NCBI RefSeq assembly: GCF_018729455.1
Contig: NZ_JAHHZF010000010.1
Coordinates: 1 to 64,000 of the forward strand
Reading direction: 5' to 3'
DNA length: 64,000 nucleotides
Source of the DNA: Prosthecodimorpha staleyi
GTDB lineage: Bacteria; Pseudomonadota; Alphaproteobacteria; Rhizobiales; Ancalomicrobiaceae
Both the position numbers and the translations under genes were made by a program. Every line of letters begins with the position of its first letter. Position 1 is the stretch's first letter. Shown piece after piece: positions 45,308-54,143 of the stretch. Below the pieces are notes generated by a model. The model had not been told where the DNA came from and did no database searches. It saw only the letters and a list, made by a program, of their open reading frames with translations.

Positions 45308-48241
45308 ATGCGTTTTTCGCACCCCGATCTCGCACCGGGGACCCGGATTCCGTTTCGCTTCGACGGACGCGACATGGAGGGGCTGGAGGGCGAGACGATC
45401 GCGGCGGCGCTTTCGGCGGCCGGCGTCACCGCGTTCCGGCGCCATCGCGACGGCGATCCGCGCGGCCTGTGGTGCGGCATGGGCACCTGCTTCGATTGCG
45501 TGGTGACCGTCGACGGACGCGCCGGCCAGCGCGCCTGCCTGACCAAGCTCGCCGCCGGCATGGCGATCGACGGGCCGGGCGGGACAGGCCAGGAAGACCC
45601 CCGCGATGCGGCGCCGCGCCATGCCGATCTCGCCGCGACGCCGCCGGAACGGGTCCCCGACCTTGCCGTCGACGTCGCCGTAGTCGGCGCCGGCCCGGCC
45701 GGGCTGATCGCCGCCGCCGCGCTGGCGGAGGCCGGCCTCGATGTGCTGGTCGTCGACGCGCGCCCGGATCCGGGCGGCCAGTTCTGGAAACCGGTCGCGC
45801 CGTCGCATCGTCAGGCCCGCGCGCCCGACGCCCAGTTCGCCGCCGGACGAGCGGCGACGGAGCGCTTCGACCGATCGGGCGCGCGGCGCTGGCAGGAGGC
45901 GACGGTCTGGTCGGCCTTCGCGGCCGACGAACTGGCCGTGTTCCATGATGGCCGCCACCGCATCCTGCGGCCGCGGCGCGTCGTTCTCGCGACCGGCGCC
46001 TTTGAGCGCCCGGTACCGATCCCCGGCTGGACCCTGCCCGGCGTGATGACGACCGGCGCGGCGCAGACGCTGGCGCGGGCCTACCGGGTCTTTCCCGGCC
46101 GGCGCGCCGTGGTGGCCGGCAACGGACCGCTGAATTTCCAACTCGCCGCGGAATTGCTGCGCGGCGGCGTCGAGATTGCCGCCGTGGTCGAGAGCGCCCC
46201 GGCGCCGGGACTCGCGACGCTCGCCGCCGCCTGGCGGGCGGCCCGCACTGCGCCGGGCCTGATCGCGCAGGGGCTCGGCTATCTCGCAGCCCTGAAGCGG
46301 GCCGGCGTCCCGATCCTCTGGGGTTCGAGCGTGATCGCCGCGGAGGGCGGCGACGCGCTCAAAGCCTGCCGGGTCGCCACGCCGTCGGGCGAACGGCGCT
46401 TCGAGGCAGACGTGCTGACGCTCGGCCACGGCTTCGTGCCGTCGAGCGAGCTCGCCCGCCAGCTCGGCTGCCGCCAGCATTTCGTCGACCGCCATGTCGG
46501 CGCGCTGGCCATCGAGACCGATGCGACCGGGCGGACCAGCCTGGAGACGGTCTGGTCGATCGGCGACGGCACCGCGATCGGCGGGTCCGTGGTCGCGCAG
46601 GCGCGCGCCGTGCTGGCCGCGGACGCGATCCTGCGGAGCCTCGACCGGCCGGGCCTTGCCGCGCCCGTTCTGGCGGAGGCGCAAAGCGGGCTCGCCCGCG
46701 CCGAGGCCTTCCAGGACGCGCTTTGGACGCTGTTCCGGGCGCCGCCCTTCGATCCGGCCGGCATCGCCGACGACACGATCATCTGTCGCTGCGAGGGCGT
46801 CCGGGCCGGTGCGATCCGGCAGGCGATCGCCCGCGGCGGGGCCGATATCGGTACCGTCAAGCGCCTGACCCGCACCGGCATGGGCCGCTGCCAGGGTCGC
46901 AATTGCGCGGCGACGGCGGCCCGGCTGGTGGCGGCGGCCGGCGGCGCGGCGCCCGAACCGCGCGCCCTGTTCGCGCCGCGGCCGCCGGTCGTGCCGGTGC
47001 CGCTGGCCGCGCTCGCCTTCGAGAAGCCCGAATGGGGTGGCCACCGGCGCGCCGTGCCGCCGCCGGCCCATCCGCGCCCCGACCGGACCCGATCGCGCTG
47101 GGCGATGCGCGAGACCGACGTCCTGGTCGTCGGCGCCGGCGTGGTCGGCGCGGCGGTGGCGCGCGAACTGGCGCTGGCGGGGCTCGGCACCGTGGTGGTC
47201 GACCGCGACGCTCCCGGCCAGCAGGCCTCGACCGCCAATGCCGGGTCGCTGCATGTCCAGCTCCTGTCCTTCGATTTCGGCGCCAAGGCCGAGGCGGATG
47301 GCGGGCCGGCGGCGGCGACGCTGCGGCTTGGGATCCCGTCGGTGACGCTGTGGCGCGAGATCGAAGCCGCGTCCGGACGCGATCTCGACATCAAGATCAC
47401 CGGCGGGCTGATGGTCGGCGAGACCGCGCGCGACATGGAATTCCTGGCCGCCAAGGCCCGGCTGGAGGGCGAGCACGGCGTCGAGACCCATGTGGTCGGG
47501 GCGAACGAGTTGCGCGACCTCGAACCGGCCCTGTGGGACGGTCTCGCCGGCGCGGCGCTGTGCCCGGCCGAGGGCAAGATCGATCCACTCGCCGGCACCT
47601 TCGCGGTGATCGCGCTGGCTGAGGCCGCCGGCGCGGTATTCGAGGCCGATGCCGCCGTGCTGGCGATCGCCCGGGAGGGCGCCGGCTGGCGCGTCGAGAC
47701 GGCGGCCGGTCCGGTCCGCTGTGGCCGGATCGTCAATTGCGCCGGCGCCTGGAGTTCGCATGTCGCGGCGATGGCCGGCCGCCCGATCCCGGTCCACGGC
47801 GCGCCGCTGCAGATGCTGGTGACCGAGCCCGGCCCGCCGCTGGTCTCGCGCCTCGTCGCCCATGCCAACCGGCATCTCAGCCTGAAGCAGACCCGGCTCG
47901 GCAGTCTGCTGATCGGCGGCGGCTGGTCGGCGGGGCTCGACCCGGCGACCGGCGCCAGTTCCTCGCTCGGCTGGGCGATCGAGGGCAATGCCTGGGTGGC
48001 GGCACGGGTGCTGCCGGCGGCGCGGCGGTTCCACCTGCTGCGCGCCTGGGCGGGCATGAACATCAACATCGACGGCGCGCCGATCCTCGGCGAAATGCCC
48101 GGCGCCCCGGGATTCTTCAACTGCGTGACCTCGAACGGCTACACGCTCGCCCCGATCGTGGCCCGGCTGACGGCGGACACGCTGCTCGGGCGGGCCCCCG
48201 CCCTGCCGATCGCGCCCTTCACGCTCGACCGGTTCGGTTAG
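45308..48241 (+). CDS. Three-in-one fused HcnA-HcnB-HcnC-like flavoenzyme
   Basis: 977 residues in one unbroken frame. Residues 1-95: a Fer2_4-like [2Fe-2S] domain with Cys 56, 61, 64 and 77. Residues 120-480: an HcnB-like oxidoreductase with GAGPAG (127-132) and a second nucleotide motif 'RRAVVAGNGPLN'. Residues 490-540: a BFD-type [2Fe-2S] domain, Cys 493, 495, 528 and 533. Residues 600-977: an HcnC/DadA-like FAD amine oxidase beginning 'RETDVLVVGAGVVGAAVAREL'. The same three parts are separate genes at 32.5-35.4 kb. Met 600 has no ribosome site, and no stop lies between the parts, so a true fusion is likely. It should oxidise an imino acid, opine or similar amine. Confidence 0.88.
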   Translation: MRFSHPDLAPGTRIPFRFDGRDMEGLEGETIAAALSAAGVTAFRRHRDGDPRGLWCGMGTCFDCVVTVDGRAGQRACLTKLAAGMAIDGPGGTGQEDPRDAAPRHADLAATPPERVPDLAVDVAVVGAGPAGLIAAAALAEAGLDVLVVDARPDPGGQFWKPVAPSHRQARAPDAQFAAGRAATERFDRSGARRWQEATVWSAFAADELAVFHDGRHRILRPRRVVLATGAFERPVPIPGWTLPGVMTTGAAQTLARAYRVFPGRRAVVAGNGPLNFQLAAELLRGGVEIAAVVESAPAPGLATLAAAWRAARTAPGLIAQGLGYLAALKRAGVPILWGSSVIAAEGGDALKACRVATPSGERRFEADVLTLGHGFVPSSELARQLGCRQHFVDRHVGALAIETDATGRTSLETVWSIGDGTAIGGSVVAQARAVLAADAILRSLDRPGLAAPVLAEAQSGLARAEAFQDALWTLFRAPPFDPAGIADDTIICRCEGVRAGAIRQAIARGGADIGTVKRLTRTGMGRCQGRNCAATAARLVAAAGGAAPEPRALFAPRPPVVPVPLAALAFEKPEWGGHRRAVPPPAHPRPDRTRSRWAMRETDVLVVGAGVVGAAVARELALAGLGTVVVDRDAPGQQASTANAGSLHVQLLSFDFGAKAEADGGPAAATLRLGIPSVTLWREIEAASGRDLDIKITGGLMVGETARDMEFLAAKARLEGEHGVETHVVGANELRDLEPALWDGLAGAALCPAEGKIDPLAGTFAVIALAEAAGAVFEADAAVLAIAREGAGWRVETAAGPVRCGRIVNCAGAWSSHVAAMAGRPIPVHGAPLQMLVTEPGPPLVSRLVAHANRHLSLKQTRLGSLLIGGGWSAGLDPATGASSSLGWAIEGNAWVAARVLPAARRFHLLRAWAGMNINIDGAPILGEMPGAPGFFNCVTSNGYTLAPIVARLTADTLLGRAPALPIAPFTLDRFG

Positions 48242-48259
48242 CGTGGCAGAGGCCGGCGC

Positions 48260-49285
48260 TCAGCCGAAGGCGAAGGGCAGCAGCCGTTCGGCAGGGGCCC
48301 CGCCGCGCCGGATCGCCTCCAGGCCGGCGACGATCTCGGCGCCGTAGACCGGATAGGGAATGCGCACTGAGGTGAGCCACGGCGCGACCCACTGGTTCAG
48401 CGGCGTACCGTCGATGCTGACCAGCCGGCACGGATCCGGGATGCCGATGCCGGCCTCGCGGGCACGCCGCGCCACCCCGTAGGCGATCTGGTCGGACACG
48501 CACAGGATCGCATCCGGCCGCCGGGCGGAGGCGAACAGGCCGGCCGCGCCGTCATAGCCGACCTGGAGATGCGACAGGCCATCCCCCTCCCCGCGCATTA
48601 TCGCGTCCGGCGCAGCGCCGAGCGCGGCCAGCCGGTCGATGAAGCCGGCGACCCGGTCGCGCGAGGCCGACGAGCCCCGGCGCGGAAAGACCACCGCCGG
48701 CGCCCGGCATCCGGCCGCCACGAAATGGTCGGCGACCGCCGCTCCTGCGGCGCGGTCGTCGATGCCGACGAAGAGCCCCGGCCCGACCGGATTGCGGCGG
48801 GTGACGAAGACCATCGGCACGCCGGCCTCGGCCATCTCGGCAAGACCGGGGCTGGCGACCGCGGCGATCATGACCAGGCCGCTGACCCGCTGCACCCGCA
48901 TGGCGGCGAGATATTCGTCCTGCAGGTCCGGCCGGTCGTGGGTGTCGCACAGGATCATCACATAGCCGGCCTCGCGCAGCGCGGCTTCGGTCGAACTGGC
49001 GATGGTCGCCATGGCCGGGTTGTCGAGATTGGCCGCCAGCACGGCGACCAGCTGCGTCTCGCCGCGGCGCAGGGCGCGCCCGGCCGGATTGGGCCGGTAG
49101 CCGACCGCCTCGATCGCGTCGCGCACGCGCTGCACGGTCGCCGGCGAGGCGCGGCGCGTCTCGCCGTTGACGATCCGCGAGACGGTGGAGACCGAAACCC
49201 CGGCCTGCGCGGCCACGGTGGCGAGGGACACGTCGGCGGGCATCGGGGTCTGGCGGCTCCGGTCTGGTCGTCTTCTCATTGTCAT
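48260..49285 (-). CDS. LacI-family transcriptional regulator
   Basis: 341 residues from the ATG at 49285; ATGs at 49279 and 49243 are also possible. Helix-turn-helix and hinge: 'VSLATVAAQAGVSVSTVSRIVNGETRRASPATVQRVRDAIEAVGYRPNPAGRAL'. Periplasmic-binding-like effector domain follows to the end. Divergent from the carbohydrate ABC/GH31 operon, with a perfect palindromic operator between. Probable repressor released by a glucoside. Confidence 0.93.
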   Translation of the reverse strand: MTMRRRPDRSRQTPMPADVSLATVAAQAGVSVSTVSRIVNGETRRASPATVQRVRDAIEAVGYRPNPAGRALRRGETQLVAVLAANLDNPAMATIASSTEAALREAGYVMILCDTHDRPDLQDEYLAAMRVQRVSGLVMIAAVASPGLAEMAEAGVPMVFVTRRNPVGPGLFVGIDDRAAGAAVADHFVAAGCRAPAVVFPRRGSSASRDRVAGFIDRLAALGAAPDAIMRGEGDGLSHLQVGYDGAAGLFASARRPDAILCVSDQIAYGVARRAREAGIGIPDPCRLVSIDGTPLNQWVAPWLTSVRIPYPVYGAEIVAGLEAIRRGGAPAERLLPFAFG

Positions 49286-49343
49286 CGGCGGCAGGCGTTG
49301 TCGAGCCTGCGCGAAAAGCAGGATCGCACCGGATTGACGTTTA

Positions 49344-49357
49344 GGCAAACGTTTGCC
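49344..49357. promoter_or_regulatory. LacI-type operator
   Basis: GGCAAACGTTTGCC is a perfect 14-base palindrome with the central CG expected for LacI/PurR-type repressors. It lies in the shared promoter of the LacI gene and the sugar transport operon, next to a possible -35 TTGACG at 49334-49339. Confidence 0.8.
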
Positions 49358-49565
49358 AAGATCGCCCCATCGCTATCGGGAGACGCGCGGGCGCCGCAGC
49401 CTTCAAGGTTCCGGACGCCTTTGCGTGTGTTCGCCGATCGGCATGGCGCCGGGTCCGTCCCGGTGTCATCTGGGAGAAACGTGGCGCCGCGGAACCGTCG
49501 AGAGAACGGTCCCGGCGCCTGACGCGCGCCGTCGAGCACGGTTCCGCGAGCCGGAGGAGAAGCCC

Positions 49566-50858
49566 ATGCGTTCCGTCACGAGCCTGATCACGACCTTCGC
49601 CCTCGGCCTTGCGGCCGCCACTGCCTTGACCGGACCGGTCCTGGCGCAGTCGGTCACGCTGCGCATGACCTGGTATTCGGACGGCAACGAGGGCGAGGTC
49701 ATGACCGACCTCCTCAAGCGGTTCCAGGCCGAGAACAAGGACATCGCGGTCGTCCTCGACCAGGTGCCGTTCAAGGCGATCAACGAGAATCTCCCCGTCC
49801 AGCTCGCCTCCGGCCAGGGTCCGGACATCGCCCGCGTCACCGACATGGGCGGGCTGGCGCGCTATGCGCTCGACATGCGGCCGCACCTGAAGGATCCGGC
49901 CTATTGGGAGGCCAATTTCGGCCCCTTCCTGACCTGGATGCGCACCGCCGGCGACACCAAGTCGATCCCGGGCTTCATGACGCAGCTGACCGTCACCGGC
50001 CCCTTCGTCAACAAGACCCTGTTCGAACAGGCCGGTGTCGCCCTGCCGGGACCGAAGGCGACCTGGGACGACTGGGCCAAGGCGGTGAAGAGCGTCGCCG
50101 ACAAGGTGCAGGCGCCCTATCCGCTGGCGCTCGACCGCTCAGGCCACCGCTTCTTCGCGCTGGCGGTCTCGCAGGGCGCCAAGGTGTTCGACGAGAAGGG
50201 CGAGCCGGCCGTGATCGATGACGGCTTCAAGCGTGCCGCGCAGCTGGTCTACGACTGGCACAAGGCCGGCATCATGTCGAAAGAGCTGTGGGGCTCGGTC
50301 TCCGGCACCGCCTATCGCGGCGCCAATGACGAATTCAAGAATGCCCAGGTGGTCATGTATCTGTCCGGCTCCTGGCAGACGGCGCAGTTCGCCAAGACCG
50401 TCGGCAATGCCTTCGACTGGATCGCGGTGCCCAATCCCTGCGGCGCGGGCGGCTGCTCGAGCATGCCGGGCGGCGCCGGCCTGATGGCCTTCAAGTCGAC
50501 CAAGAACCCGGAAGCCGTCGCCAAGCTGATGGACTATCTGGCCAGCGAAAAGGTGCTCGGCGAGTTCTATTCGCGCACCCTGTTCGTGCCCGGCCATCTC
50601 GGCATCGCCAAGAAGGGCATCGACTATCCGGGCGCCAGCCCGGAGGCCAACGCCGCCCTCAAGGTGTTCACCGCCAGCGCCGCAGAGGTCGCCCCGACCG
50701 CCTACCAGATCCAGGGCTACGGCAACAGCCGCATCATCTTCAACGCGGTGATCAGCCGGCTCGGCCAGGCCATCGCGGGCGAGACCAATCTGGACGAGGC
50801 CTACAAGCGCATCACCGCCGACGTGACCCAGCAGATCGCCGAGCGCAACAAGCAGTGA
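49566..50858 (+). CDS. Carbohydrate ABC transporter substrate-binding protein
   Basis: 430 residues. Signal peptide 'LITTFALGLAAATALTGPVLAQ' ends near residue 28. Family 1 sugar-binding pattern: 'LRMTWYSDGNEGEVMTDLLKRFQAENKDIAVVLDQVPFKAINENLPVQLASGQGPDIARVTD', 'YLSGSWQTAQFA'. GGAGGAG at 49553-49559 fixes the ATG. First gene of the operon with two permeases, an ATPase and a GH31 enzyme; likely binds an alpha-glucoside or oligosaccharide. Confidence 0.93.
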   Translation: MRSVTSLITTFALGLAAATALTGPVLAQSVTLRMTWYSDGNEGEVMTDLLKRFQAENKDIAVVLDQVPFKAINENLPVQLASGQGPDIARVTDMGGLARYALDMRPHLKDPAYWEANFGPFLTWMRTAGDTKSIPGFMTQLTVTGPFVNKTLFEQAGVALPGPKATWDDWAKAVKSVADKVQAPYPLALDRSGHRFFALAVSQGAKVFDEKGEPAVIDDGFKRAAQLVYDWHKAGIMSKELWGSVSGTAYRGANDEFKNAQVVMYLSGSWQTAQFAKTVGNAFDWIAVPNPCGAGGCSSMPGGAGLMAFKSTKNPEAVAKLMDYLASEKVLGEFYSRTLFVPGHLGIAKKGIDYPGASPEANAALKVFTASAAEVAPTAYQIQGYGNSRIIFNAVISRLGQAIAGETNLDEAYKRITADVTQQIAERNKQ

Positions 50859-50886
50859 TCGGCTGACGGAAAAGCGGGCGCGCGTC

Positions 50887-51948
<1,062 letters not shown>

Positions 51949-51949
51949 C

Positions 51950-53008
51950 ATGGCCGCCCTCGCCCGCCTCCTCGGCGCCCGCCGCGACGGCCCCGGCCGG
52001 CCGCTGCACTGGACCGATATCGCCAGCTACGCCTACTTGGCCTTCGGCGTCGTCCTGATGTTCGGGCCGGTGCTGTGGCTGGTCTTCTCGTCGTTCAAGA
52101 CGCAGAGCGCGCTCCTGGAATTCCCGCCCTCGCTGATGCCGATGGCGCAGGTCGAGGTGACGGTGCCGGGCCAGCCGAACCCGCTGCCGCTGTTCCGCGC
52201 CACCCTGCCGGACGGCAGCGTCAAGGACCTCGCCCAGATCCGGCGCGTCGGGCTCGTCGTCCAGATGGTCGATCCGGCCGAGCCGGACAAGACCTACCGG
52301 GTCGCGATCGACAAGCGCGAGCCGGTGCGCAAGGTCGCTCTGGCGACCGAGAACTACACCGAGCCGCTGCGCCAGTTCGCCTTCCTGCGCTTCCTGTCGA
52401 ATTCCCTGTTCGTGACCGTGGTCGCCACGGCGATCACGCTCCTGATCAACTCGATGGCCGCCTACGGGCTCGCCGTCTACGAGTTCCGCGGCAAGGCCGC
52501 CGCCACGCTGGCGGTGATCGGCACGCTGATGATCCCGATCACCATCGTGCTGGTGCCGGTCTATCTGGTCGTGACCGAGCTCGGGCTGGTCAATTCGCTC
52601 TGGGCCGTGATCCTGCCGGGCGCAGCGACGCCGACCGGGGTCTTCCTGTTGCGCCAGTACATGCTGACCCTGCCGCGCGACCTGATCGAGGCGGCGCGCA
52701 TGGACAAGGCCTCGGAATGGCAGATCTACTGGCGCATCGTCATGCCGCTGACGCTGCCGGCGCTCGCCGTGCTGGCGATCTTCTCGATCATGTGGCGGTG
52801 GAACGAATTCCTATGGCCACTCGCGGTCCTCACCAAGACCGAGGTCTACACGCTGCAGATCGGCCTCGCCGCCTTCCAGGGCGAGTTGCAGACGCAGTGG
52901 CACTATCTCCTCGCGATGACCGTCGTGACGCTGGCACCTGTCGCCCTGGTCTTCGTCTTCCTGCAGCGTTTCATCACCACCGGCATCGGCTCGACGGGGA
53001 TGAAATGA
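51950..53008 (+). CDS. Sugar ABC transporter permease 2 (MalG-like)
   Basis: 352 residues, longer than usual because of a periplasmic loop of about 80 residues between helices 1 and 2 ('SLMPMAQVEVTVPGQ' to 'YTEPLRQFAFLRF'). EAA loop 'TLPRDLIEAARMDKASEWQIYWRIVMPLTLPAL'. CUT1 (MalG/UgpE) group. One base separates it from the first permease; translation is coupled. Confidence 0.93.
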   Translation: MAALARLLGARRDGPGRPLHWTDIASYAYLAFGVVLMFGPVLWLVFSSFKTQSALLEFPPSLMPMAQVEVTVPGQPNPLPLFRATLPDGSVKDLAQIRRVGLVVQMVDPAEPDKTYRVAIDKREPVRKVALATENYTEPLRQFAFLRFLSNSLFVTVVATAITLLINSMAAYGLAVYEFRGKAAATLAVIGTLMIPITIVLVPVYLVVTELGLVNSLWAVILPGAATPTGVFLLRQYMLTLPRDLIEAARMDKASEWQIYWRIVMPLTLPALAVLAIFSIMWRWNEFLWPLAVLTKTEVYTLQIGLAAFQGELQTQWHYLLAMTVVTLAPVALVFVFLQRFITTGIGSTGMK

Positions 53009-53026
53009 GCGAGCGGAGCCTCAACC

Positions 53027-54109
53027 ATGGCTGATCTGAAGCTCACCGGCGCGCGCAAGGCCTTCGGCGCCGTCGATGTCCTGCACGGCATCGACCTCGA
53101 GGTGAAGGACGGCGAGTTCGTCGTCTTCGTCGGACCGTCCGGCTGCGGCAAGTCGACCCTGCTGCGGGTCATCGCCGGGCTCGAGATGGTCTCGGCCGGC
53201 GAGGTCCATATCGACGGGCAGCGCGTCACCCACTTGCCCGCCTCCGATCGCGGCCTCGCCATGGTGTTCCAGTCCTATGCGCTCTATCCGCATATGACGG
53301 TCGCCCGCAACATGGCCTTCGCACTGGAGAACATGCGCCTGCCCAAGGCCGAGATCGACGCCCGCGTGCGGCGTGCGGCCGAGATGCTGCGGCTGACCGA
53401 CTATCTCGACCGCAAGCCCAAGGCCCTGTCCGGCGGCCAGCGCCAGCGCGTCGCCATCGGCCGCGCGATCGTGCGGGACCCGAAGATCTTCCTGTTCGAC
53501 GAGCCGCTGTCGAACCTCGATGCCGAACTGCGCGTCGCCACCCGCAAGGAACTGGCCGCGCTGCATGCCGAACTCGGCGGCACCATGATCTACGTGACGC
53601 ACGATCAGGTCGAGGCAATGACGCTCGCCGACCGCATCGTGGTGCTGCGGGCGGGCCGCATCGAGCAGGTCGGCGCGCCGCTCGATCTCTACAACCGACC
53701 GGCCAATGCCTTCGTGGCCGGCTTCATCGGCTCGCCGCGCATGAACCTGCTGCCGGCCACCGTCCTTGCCGACGACGGCACCTTGCGGCTGCGGCTCGGC
53801 GCGAGAGAGATCGCGTTGCCGCAGGCCGCGCGCGGCCTGCGGGCCGGTTCGGCCGTCACGCTCGGCATCCGCCCGGAGCATATCGCCCTGGCGCAGGGCG
53901 ACGATGGCCAGCTCGACCTGACGGTCGACCTGGTCGAGCAGCTCGGCAGCGAGGCGCTGGTCTATGCCGCCCATCCCGGCCTGCCGCAGATCACCCTGCG
54001 CCTCGACGGCCAGAGCCGCCTCGCCCGCGGCGCCGCGATCGCGGTGCGCTTCTCGCCCGACCACATCCACCTCTTCGACACGGACGGCCTGGCCCTGCCG
54101 CGGCCCTGA
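53027..54109 (+). CDS. Sugar ABC transporter ATPase (UgpC/MsmK type)
   Basis: 360 residues. Walker A '[18 protein letters not shown]', Q-loop 'FQSYALYPHMTV', signature '[15 protein letters not shown]', Walker B 'IFLFDEPLSNLDAELR', H-loop 'YVTHDQVEAMTL'. The C-terminal regulatory TOBE domain follows ('LGIRPEHIAL'). Energises the importer of this operon. Confidence 0.95.
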   Translation: MADLKLTGARKAFGAVDVLHGIDLEVKDGEFVVFVGPSGCGKSTLLRVIAGLEMVSAGEVHIDGQRVTHLPASDRGLAMVFQSYALYPHMTVARNMAFALENMRLPKAEIDARVRRAAEMLRLTDYLDRKPKALSGGQRQRVAIGRAIVRDPKIFLFDEPLSNLDAELRVATRKELAALHAELGGTMIYVTHDQVEAMTLADRIVVLRAGRIEQVGAPLDLYNRPANAFVAGFIGSPRMNLLPATVLADDGTLRLRLGAREIALPQAARGLRAGSAVTLGIRPEHIALAQGDDGQLDLTVDLVEQLGSEALVYAAHPGLPQITLRLDGQSRLARGAAIAVRFSPDHIHLFDTDGLALPRP

Positions 54110-54143
54110 CCGATCCCCCCGGAACCCCGCCGGAGCCCTCCCG

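Noticed and set aside
45149-48034. Very long minus-strand open frame opposite the fused flavoenzyme
   Set aside because: Shadow of the plus-strand gene in GC-rich DNA; no domain motifs.
47105-48241. Separate start of the DadA-like part at Met 600
   Set aside because: No ribosome-binding site precedes it, and the frame is continuous with a proline-rich linker, as expected for a fusion.
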